Positions 33,269-39,014 of a DNA stretch of 39,014 nt are shown in pieces. Positions within the stretch are counted from its first letter, which is position 1, and each line of letters starts with the position of its first letter. The notes under the pieces are model-generated. The model was not told where the DNA came from. It ran no database searches and was given only the letters and a program-made list of their open reading frames with translations. The translations under genes and the position numbers were made by a program. Origin of the DNA: a virus; IMG/VR virus record IMGVR_UViG_3300030110_005187, positions 1 to 39,014 of that record. One strand, written 5' to 3'.

Positions 33269-34134
33269 AAATACTCCACCCCATCGATAAAATTCATACC
33301 AAGTGGATATTGTCGAACTGACTCATAAGATTTACTATATCTCATTATCAAATGATTTGTTCCACATTGATTTGAAATATTAACTTTGGCTTTAGATTTT
33401 ATATAAAGTTGTAATCTCAAATCAATATTTCTCATATCCAACACTCCATTTAAAAAATAAAATTCGGTTTTTCTCAAAGGTTGGCGTGTCCAATAAAAAT
33501 AAGGCAAAGGATTTTCTTTTAAAACTTTGGTCATCACTTTTTTATCTTTTTCAAAACTTTCTTGATGATACTTACCCATTTGAGTTCCAAATCGTTCAGA
33601 AACCAATAAACAACCGAAATCTTCACCTTTGGTTCTGTCTTTTATTATTGCGTTACCGAGTGTCTCTTCTTCCGCTGACCAATACATTTCTGGTTGGTAA
33701 TCATCCATTTCCTCATCTGTAAATTGCCAAAACTTTAACATTTGTTTCAACAACGGATTGTCTTTTTTAGTCTTATCGTAAATTCTATAATGGTCGTGAA
33801 ATACTTCACCATCTATCTCATCAACAAAATCATCTACATATGGATTATTTTTAAACACCACATCACAATTGTTATGAATCTTTCCAAACAACTGATTAAT
33901 TAATTTTTTTGTAGGAACAACTACCTTACATTTTGGATACTTTTGTTTAAGTAAACGAGGCATGGCTGATATTATTCCCCAATCACCAATTCCGTGAGCA
34001 GTTCTCATAACCATAAACTCTTGTTTATCTAAATACTCATCAGGTATTCTCAATCCTTCTGATTCTTCAAATCCAAGTTCATTTGTTTCTTCGATAGGAT
34101 ATAGTTTATTATCTACTATTCTCCAAAAAATCAT
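33265..34134 (-). CDS. GT9-like (heptosyltransferase-type) glycosyltransferase
   Basis: 289 residues. RTAHGIGDWGIISAMPRLL followed by KCKVVVPTKK resembles the N-terminal half of GT9 heptosyltransferases (the GDxxxxxP element and first strand). The second half includes VSNISNQCGT-like residues (NISNQCGTNH), where GT9 has its conserved GT pair before the donor site. Weak overall match; a remote GT-B relative is possible. Overlaps the GT2 gene by four bases. Confidence 0.58.
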   Translation of the reverse strand: MIFWRIVDNKLYPIEETNELGFEESEGLRIPDEYLDKQEFMVMRTAHGIGDWGIISAMPRLLKQKYPKCKVVVPTKKLINQLFGKIHNNCDVVFKNNPYVDDFVDEIDGEVFHDHYRIYDKTKKDNPLLKQMLKFWQFTDEEMDDYQPEMYWSAEEETLGNAIIKDRTKGEDFGCLLVSERFGTQMGKYHQESFEKDKKVMTKVLKENPLPYFYWTRQPLRKTEFYFLNGVLDMRNIDLRLQLYIKSKAKVNISNQCGTNHLIMRYSKSYESVRQYPLGMNFIDGVEYL

Positions 34135-34766
34135 TTTACTACACCACTTATTTCTTCATTATAAAACTTATTCTGTTCTACCTGCCTTTCTATCGTTTTG
34201 GGATGAATGATAGAATACTTTTGTTCTACTGGCAAGTGAGCATAAGTCTGAAAACCTACTATTTGCTCATGTACAGGTTTCTCCCAACGAATATTTGGTC
34301 GGTTACGAAAAATACGACCTTGCCAATCAGGATAGTTTATCCATCCTTTTTCATTTACTTGATACCCATACATTCTACAATGTTCTTCTGTTATTCCCTC
34401 TACAGTATTTATTCTTGGAACATAAATCAAATCAACCTCGTTACCCTCAAGTATGTCGTGTATGTCTTTCATAAACCAATGAGATACCATTTCATCTGCA
34501 TCTAAGTTAAAACTGTAATCACCATTACACATATTCTTAAGATAGTTCTTTTGACTAGCAAAGTCATGTAATAGATTTCGTTGGTCTAATACAATACCCT
34601 CTGCTGAAGAATAATAATCCAAAATAGCTTTAGTCTTTTCCTCAGTAGAATAGTCATCTAATACAACAATCTCATCTTGTGGTTGTTTAAATTTTACTAA
34701 AAATTCTAATAACTTTTCAAGAGTGTCGGTTTCATTATGAACCAACATCGAATAACTAATTTTCAT
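34131..34766 (-). CDS. GT2-type glycosyltransferase (WaaE-like)
   Basis: 211 residues. SMLVHNETDTLEKLL at the start, DDYST (37-41) and NLDADE (87-92) give the nucleotide and metal motifs. WQGRIFRNRPNIRW with PVHEQI is typical of the LPS-core WaaE/KdtX subgroup. First gene of the large central cluster in transcription order after the phage-type proteins. Confidence 0.83.
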   Translation of the reverse strand: MKISYSMLVHNETDTLEKLLEFLVKFKQPQDEIVVLDDYSTEEKTKAILDYYSSAEGIVLDQRNLLHDFASQKNYLKNMCNGDYSFNLDADEMVSHWFMKDIHDILEGNEVDLIYVPRINTVEGITEEHCRMYGYQVNEKGWINYPDWQGRIFRNRPNIRWEKPVHEQIVGFQTYAHLPVEQKYSIIHPKTIERQVEQNKFYNEEISGVVK

Positions 34767-35221
34767 CTTATAAATTCTGTGTTTATTTGTGTAACTTTTA
34801 GTGATGTCAACTTAGTAAACTTATAAGATCGGTATGCTTCTTTAAAGTATTTATCAGCTGATATGATATCACTATAAAACCTCTTAGTAGACATAGCAGA
34901 CCTTTTCTTTGGATTAGAAATTTGTATTCGAAAATACTTTTCTTTTAAAACAATTATATCTTCTGCTTCGTCTACTTTTGTCTTTTTAAAATCTGTAACT
35001 TGGAATAGTTTTTTTAACTTTGTTGGATTAAGATAATTAAGATTTAACCCCTCTAAATTATTAGTCTTTTGATTTGTATTTAGAAAAAGTAAGATAGGAC
35101 GAGGATCCATAACACCAGTTTCCGAATAATTAAATGTAATTATCATACCAGGTAGTAACCTACGAGGTGGGACTGTTTGAAAGGATTTAATTATTCGTCT
35201 GTTGTTGTATCGTCTCGCCAA
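34763..35221 (-). CDS. Phage-type hypothetical protein (152 aa), TTG start
   Basis: A basic protein beginning (M)ARRYNNRRIIKSF. RRLLPGMIITFNY and EGLNLNYLNP form a memorable core, like uncharacterised proteins of T4-like marine phages that I cannot name. TTG 35221-35219 is used: GGAG stands seven bases upstream and no ATG fits. It overlaps the upstream gene by 35 bases, the largest overlap between genes in this window. It may be a virion component, but this is a guess. Confidence 0.6.
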   Translation of the reverse strand: MARRYNNRRIIKSFQTVPPRRLLPGMIITFNYSETGVMDPRPILLFLNTNQKTNNLEGLNLNYLNPTKLKKLFQVTDFKKTKVDEAEDIIVLKEKYFRIQISNPKKRSAMSTKRFYSDIISADKYFKEAYRSYKFTKLTSLKVTQINTEFIR

Positions 35222-35603
35222 TTAATTTCTCCAATTTTTCTACCATTTTAAAAGCATCCAAAAATGTGGGCATTACTACTTCTGTATCGGGATCTACTTG
35301 AGCGTAAACTCTCCATTTTAAACCTCCATCTACTGATGGGACAACCATATAATTTTCTGTTGTGAATACGGATGGTGCCCAATACCTACCCTTACTTGTC
35401 TCTACACACACTTCCTTAAAGTCATTAGGAAATGGTTTTATGTGGGTTTTCATAGTTTTGTTAGAAGCATAACCACAAGCCAAACATTGCATATTCTGTT
35501 CGTCATCACCTAATAAAACCATTGACTCCATTATCTCACCACCAGAAACAGTACACTCTTTTGTGTTATTTGGGCATTTTACTTTTAGTGTCATATCATC
35601 CAT
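35187..35603 (-). CDS. Hypothetical protein with possible zinc site (138 aa)
   Basis: Two cysteine pairs, C10/C17 (KCPNNTKEC) and C40/C43 (CLACGY), suggest a zinc ribbon at the N-terminus, followed by a mixed alpha/beta part (GRYWAPSVF, GGLKWRVYAQV). The last 20 residues are polar and Gln-rich (GETIQQQTNN). It looks like a small phage structural or regulatory protein; no family recognised. Its start shares one base with the stop of the GT4 gene. Confidence 0.62.
   Translation of the reverse strand: MDDMTLKVKCPNNTKECTVSGGEIMESMVLLGDDEQNMQCLACGYASNKTMKTHIKPFPNDFKEVCVETSKGRYWAPSVFTTENYMVVPSVDGGLKWRVYAQVDPDTEVVMPTFLDAFKMVEKLEKLIGETIQQQTNN
35229..35232 (-). promoter_or_regulatory. Ribosome-binding site supporting a TTG start
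   Basis: GGAG on the minus strand, seven bases ahead of TTG 35221-35219, within the coding region of the upstream gene. It explains how translation can begin without an ATG. Confidence 0.6.
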
Positions 35604-36958
35604 TATGTCACCTTCTTTAGTTTAGGTAATTTTATCTTTGCTGGTTGTGATGAGTCACCACCTACTTTTTTAAGTTTTGGTAAGTTCAAACTGACGGCTT
35701 GTGGTACTTCTTTTAACACATCATTAATAATACCATTAAATTTATCAGCCATAGCTTTCAGAGAAAATTGTCTTCTGTTTCTTTTTCCTAAACGACTTGC
35801 TTTCTTTTGTATTAATTTTCTTTTCTTATGAAAAGTTCTAATCTTTCTAACCACATCGGCTTCATTTACATTAAACCACTTTGACGGTTCTACAATAATT
35901 GGTTTCCAAAGAGCAGACTTAGGGACTTCTTTTAGAAATCCATCCATCAACATAGATTCCGAATCTGTTAGGAAGTCTAAGTGACCACTCCACTTGGTAG
36001 CAATCACAGGTAAGTCACAACAACTAGCTTCTAACATTGGTCGTCCAAAACCTTCACCATGAGTACAAGTAATAAAAGCACCAATCTTTGGATGGTTGTA
36101 AAGTGTTGACATCTCTTCAATAGTAAAGTCACCATGTATTAGATAAATATTAGGTAAGTCTACTCCCTTAAACATATCCTTTACTGACTGTATTCTTTTC
36201 TTAATTTGAACTCTATCGAGAACACTAAAGTTAGCTCCATTAGTTTTAAGGACAAGTGCTGGTGGATTAGGAATGTTAGAAAAAGCTTTTAAGAAAGACT
36301 TTATCAATACTCCAATGTTTTTTCTATCTTCCCCAAAACCTTGTTGTCCCCATTGTCCAACATGAAGATAAGCAAAGTCCTCTTTAATAAGTTCATTTAA
36401 CTCTTTGGTTAAACCTTTTTCTAACTGATATTTATCCTTTGGATAATACACATCAGTATCAACACCTTCAAATAAAACTGAAATAGGTTTTTCATTTTTT
36501 AAAGCACCAACTTTTTGTTTCTGACCATTAGGTTGATCTTCCATTTTATCGTAAGTGCATCGATTGAATGTTGCTGCCGTAAAATTAGATGGAACTATAT
36601 TAAAATTCATACGATTCATGCCATCTAAAAATTCAGGAGATACAACATCAGTTTCAACACCAGCAGTTATACCCACATTAATTTTAGCACCTGTAGCAAA
36701 TTCATTAGGTATTCTGATATCGATAAGTACATCTGGTTGACCTTGTATCTGTTCTTGACCTATAAAAGTGTCTAATAACTTTTTATGTCGTGGAACATCT
36801 AACCTTAAGTGATTTCGTGGTGTATTTCCCCATTTAGTATCTATACATTTAATGTCTAAATCTTCTCTATCCATAATAGAATAAAAAAGAGAACGAGCAT
36901 GGTCACCATAACCACTACGAGTATTAAAAGGTGCAATCATAACTACTGAGCGTTTCAT
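35603..36958 (-). CDS. GT4-family glycosyltransferase
   Basis: 451 residues, GT-B fold. The donor-half signature HGEGFGRPMLEASCCDLPVI (around residue 300) contains the E-x7-E-type motif of GT4 enzymes, and the N-terminal half has the acceptor loop (PFNTRSGYGDHA). The C-terminal tail (LPKLKKVGG, then KLPKLKKVT) repeats a short basic motif of unknown purpose. It overlaps the next GT4 gene by four bases. Lies outside the central cluster, beside phage-type genes. Confidence 0.85.
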   Translation of the reverse strand: MKRSVVMIAPFNTRSGYGDHARSLFYSIMDREDLDIKCIDTKWGNTPRNHLRLDVPRHKKLLDTFIGQEQIQGQPDVLIDIRIPNEFATGAKINVGITAGVETDVVSPEFLDGMNRMNFNIVPSNFTAATFNRCTYDKMEDQPNGQKQKVGALKNEKPISVLFEGVDTDVYYPKDKYQLEKGLTKELNELIKEDFAYLHVGQWGQQGFGEDRKNIGVLIKSFLKAFSNIPNPPALVLKTNGANFSVLDRVQIKKRIQSVKDMFKGVDLPNIYLIHGDFTIEEMSTLYNHPKIGAFITCTHGEGFGRPMLEASCCDLPVIATKWSGHLDFLTDSESMLMDGFLKEVPKSALWKPIIVEPSKWFNVNEADVVRKIRTFHKKRKLIQKKASRLGKRNRRQFSLKAMADKFNGIINDVLKEVPQAVSLNLPKLKKVGGDSSQPAKIKLPKLKKVT

Positions 36959-38316
36959 ACTTCCTCCATATGATATTTAGGTTGTGGTTTCCAATTATCA
37001 AAAGCACCATTCATAGAATCAATAAAGTTTTGTCCCATTGCTTTTGATGTCATTTGATTTTCTTTACAAAACTCTATTCCTAACGAACCAAGTCTTTTTC
37101 TTTCTTCTCTACCGATATCATATAGTTTTCTTAACTGAACAGCAGTATCTTCAGGTTTACATCTATCATCCCAAATATAAGGTGTAGCTGGTGAACCTTG
37201 TAAAGACCTATTAGATGGATAAACAGGAAATACCCATTCACCATGTTCAGTATAAGTACACTCATGATTAGAACCCAACTCTATATAATCACCAGGTGTT
37301 AGTAACTCACCATCTTTTTTAAAACCACATTGGTCTTGTAATCCACCTGTAACATTTACAATGATTGGTGTTCCAACGGTCATAGCTTCACAACTACCTA
37401 AACCAAAACCTTCATTACTAGCAAGGTTAATATAGACATCAGATGAGTTAAATAATAGATTCATTTGCTCATCATTAAAAGGTTTATTTTCTAAACCATA
37501 TGTAAAACAAATGTCATAATCTGGACATAAATGTTTATGAACTCTCGGTAAATCAGTTCCATTGTCATCAACTGGTTGAGTATGAAATATCAACACACAT
37601 TCATCTCTTTGTTCGGGTGTTAATCCATCCATAAAATATTTGTAAGCCAATATAACATCACCTGGCATTTTTCTACGAATGTTTCTATTACTATAAAGTA
37701 TCTTAAAAGTCTTATCAGACAAACCATGTTTAGCATCAAAATCTAATAGTGAAGTATTATCATCTTCTACCTTGTGAAATCTTCTATTTGATATACCATG
37801 TGGTACATAAGTTATTTGCCAGTCTTGATACTCTGGCAATAGTCTTTTATTTATACCATATGTCTGTTTAGATATTGCCATCAATAAATCTGAACTTCTA
37901 TAGTAGTTTCTGTTGTATTGTGGATCTGGTAAGTCATCCCAAATGTTATAGTAAAATATTGGAATCTCTCTACGGATTTCTGCTTCCATATTATAAAACC
38001 AAATCCAAAATCTAGGATCTGTATAATGAAGTATAGCATCTGGTTTTTCTATTTCCATAACTTGTCTAAGTATATCTTCATTACCATACCCACTAACTGG
38101 ATATATTTTTAAATATCCATCTTTAATCCCAAAGTCTTTTTCAAGACCTTGAGACATATCAATAATCTTACCCTCTTCAGGATGTTTGATAGCTCCACCA
38201 AGTTGAACCCAATCATATTGGTGTAGTGTCTCAAATACAATGTCTTTAGATACAGTAGCTACTCCACTATGCATTCTCAAGTCATCAGACATTAATAATA
38301 TTTTTTTCTTAGCCAT
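36955..38316 (-). CDS. GT4-family glycosyltransferase
   Basis: 453 residues. NEGFGLGSCEAMTVGTPIIV carries the E-x7-E donor-site motif; SDVYINLASN precedes it, as in other retaining GT4 enzymes. MSDDLRMHSGVATV at the start forms the acceptor-side loop. First of two adjacent GT4 genes of nearly equal size, possibly an ancient duplication, though identity by eye is low. Confidence 0.85.
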   Translation of the reverse strand: MAKKKILLMSDDLRMHSGVATVSKDIVFETLHQYDWVQLGGAIKHPEEGKIIDMSQGLEKDFGIKDGYLKIYPVSGYGNEDILRQVMEIEKPDAILHYTDPRFWIWFYNMEAEIRREIPIFYYNIWDDLPDPQYNRNYYRSSDLLMAISKQTYGINKRLLPEYQDWQITYVPHGISNRRFHKVEDDNTSLLDFDAKHGLSDKTFKILYSNRNIRRKMPGDVILAYKYFMDGLTPEQRDECVLIFHTQPVDDNGTDLPRVHKHLCPDYDICFTYGLENKPFNDEQMNLLFNSSDVYINLASNEGFGLGSCEAMTVGTPIIVNVTGGLQDQCGFKKDGELLTPGDYIELGSNHECTYTEHGEWVFPVYPSNRSLQGSPATPYIWDDRCKPEDTAVQLRKLYDIGREERKRLGSLGIEFCKENQMTSKAMGQNFIDSMNGAFDNWKPQPKYHMEEV

Positions 38317-38551
38317 TTATTAACTTCCTCACATCGTCCCCTTGATAATCATTGGGAAAGTATTTATTTAAAACACTTAATTTATCATCATATTCAGCGA
38401 TAATTTCTAACTCTTTTTCTATAGTTTCCATTATATCAGCATGTTCTGCTACACCAACAGAATTATGTAAAAGGTTCTCAACATTTATACGGTGTTTTTC
38501 TATATGTGCCTCGAAGTGCATTTTACTTGCTTTTATTAATTCTTCTCTCAT
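38309..38551 (-). CDS. Hypothetical protein (80 aa)
   Basis: Small, strongly helical, charged protein; residues about 10-65 alternate in a way that would suit a helical hairpin or coiled coil (IEKHRINVENLL, IMETIEKELEII). No family recognised. It overlaps the GT4 gene by eight bases and shares one base with the stop of the previous gene (TAATG), so it belongs to the same transcript. Confidence 0.68.
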   Translation of the reverse strand: MREELIKASKMHFEAHIEKHRINVENLLHNSVGVAEHADIMETIEKELEIIAEYDDKLSVLNKYFPNDYQGDDVRKLING

Positions 38552-38754
38552 TAGAATTGACTCCCACTTGTATGAAGTCTATCATAAGTCTCTATTTGTT
38601 CTTGTATAACATTATCATGTATATACTGATGGATAGAGCGATTAACTAACTTCTGTAAATTCATTGAAGAGTTAACAGTCTTAAACTTAAAATCTTCATA
38701 TAGGGATTTGAGAATCTTAACAGATGTCAACTTTGTTAAAGTATTTTTTTTCAT
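38551..38754 (-). CDS. Hypothetical protein (67 aa), possibly ribbon-helix-helix-like
   Basis: Begins MKKNTLTKLTSVKIL. SSMNLQKLVNRSIHQYIHD resembles the second half of ribbon-helix-helix DNA-binding proteins (helix-loop-helix after a short strand), but this is tentative. An AAGGA ribosome site lies eight or nine bases ahead. It follows a 45-base gap, one of only three gaps above about 25 bases, and so may open a transcription unit. Confidence 0.62.
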   Translation of the reverse strand: MKKNTLTKLTSVKILKSLYEDFKFKTVNSSMNLQKLVNRSIHQYIHDNVIQEQIETYDRLHTSGSQF

Positions 38755-38799
38755 AACCCATTCCTTGTTGTTATAACTTGTATATATAAATATATAGTT
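38755..38799 (-). promoter_or_regulatory. AT-rich intergenic gap, possible promoter region
   Basis: This 45-base gap is almost entirely A and T. On the minus strand it reads TATATATA, a seven-of-eight match to the T4 late box, then TATAAC, near a -10 element, but no -35 match at the right distance. On the plus strand an exact TATAAATA occurs at 38785-38792, pointing away from the genes. Some promoter here is plausible; which box is used cannot be decided. Confidence 0.3.
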
Positions 38800-39014
38800 T
38801 TAATTAATAACAAGAGTTTTTTTTCCAAACTTTTTAGCATAATTTATGGTATTCATTGAACCACTAGCATCATCTCCTCTTGGAATAAAAGCAACTACAT
38901 ATTCTGAGTGAATAGCAATTTGTTTGTTACGAGCAAAGAAATGCTTTACACTATATGGTTTTCCATAGTTTCTTTCGTGAAGTGGACAATATAAATTATG
39001 AGCTTGATGTGCTG
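38800..39014 (-). CDS. SLOG-like Rossmann protein, 5' part cut by window edge
   Basis: C-terminal 70 residues, ending FGKKTLVIN before TAA 38802-38800. The pattern RNKQIAIHSEYVVAF, then PRGDDASGSMNTINYAKKFGKK, matches the nucleotide-binding end of the SLOG superfamily (DprA, YpsA, DUF2493): a strand reaching VVAF, a glycine/serine turn before a helix, and the closing K-x-VI strand. Precise role unknown; the N-terminal part lies outside the window. Confidence 0.6.
   Translation of the reverse strand, partial: AHQAHNLYCPLHERNYGKPYSVKHFFARNKQIAIHSEYVVAFIPRGDDASGSMNTINYAKKFGKKTLVIN

Noticed and set aside
1-39014. tRNA genes, CRISPR arrays, insertion sequences, attachment sites or factor-independent terminators
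   Set aside because: I looked for cloverleaf-like arms, regularly spaced repeats, transposase motifs and GC-rich hairpins followed by T runs in the few gaps and found none convincing. A computed search would be more reliable than reading by eye.
1-39014. Window as a bacterial O-antigen locus
   Set aside because: Not excluded. Against it are the UV endonuclease, MazG-like, deformylase and HNH-like genes side by side, the many tiny genes, the absence of any flippase, polymerase or membrane-embedded export protein, and extreme packing.

Overview
This window looks like part of a large, AT-rich genome of a tailed virus, most plausibly a marine T4-like myovirus. The evidence is indirect, because no capsid, tail, terminase or replication gene lies inside the window. 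What points to a virus: every gene is on the minus strand; genes are packed with almost no gaps and roughly twenty ATGA or TAATG stop/start overlaps; there are many very small genes; and one end carries a set of accessory genes familiar from marine myoviruses (a UV-damage endonuclease, a MazG-like pyrophosphohydrolase, a peptide deformylase, an HNH-like protein). Prochlorococcus myoviruses such as P-SSM2 are known to carry lipopolysaccharide-type gene clusters, and this window fits that pattern on a bigger scale. A host surface-polysaccharide locus is the main alternative.

Transcription runs from right to left. Right end (38.8-34.8 kb): a partial Rossmann (SLOG-like) protein, two small proteins, two GT4 glycosyltransferases, and two unrecognised phage-type proteins. 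Centre (34.8-2.9 kb): about 39 consecutive genes for making, modifying and transferring unusual sugars. In transcription order they form blocks: (a) GT2, GT9-like, DUF616 and DUF115/Maf-like proteins followed by NeuB-like and NeuA-like enzymes, a nonulosonic-acid module; (b) a class III aminotransferase, a methyltransferase, a VOC protein, a TIM-barrel isomerase and an SDR; (c) RmlC-like, ColD-like (PLP enzyme with His in place of Lys), DJ-1/PfpI, cupin and a two-subunit thiamine-diphosphate E1 enzyme; (d) three epimerase/dehydratases, a PhyH oxygenase, a GDP-mannose-dehydratase-like enzyme, a small unknown protein, a cupin and an HldE-type sugar kinase; (e) a 2OG-Fe(II) oxygenase, glycosyltransferases, a hydroxyacid dehydrogenase, a second CMP-sugar synthetase and a DAHP-synthase-like aldolase; (f) a GT2, a sulfotransferase-beta-propeller fusion, a further glycosyltransferase, a hexapeptide acyltransferase, a PIG-L deacetylase, a CapD-type dehydratase and two more glycosyltransferases. 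Left end (2.8-0 kb): small unknown proteins, the HNH-like protein, deformylase, MazG-like protein and UV endonuclease.

Read together, the cluster could build and attach at least three kinds of special sugar: a nonulosonic acid made by NeuB/NeuA-like enzymes, a second 3-deoxy-ulosonic acid made by the DAHPS-like/CMP-synthetase pair, and a 3,6-dideoxy (possibly carbon-branched) hexose made by GMD, ColD-like and E1-like enzymes. Sulfation, methylation, hydroxylation and N-acyl exchange could follow. I see no enzyme for making the basic precursors (no ManC, RmlA or GlmU-like protein), so the host would have to supply the primary nucleotide sugars. The product may decorate the virion or remodel the surface of the infected cell; the sequence does not say which. 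No tRNA, CRISPR array, insertion sequence or gene-free stretch longer than 300 bases was seen; the longest gap is about 45 bases.
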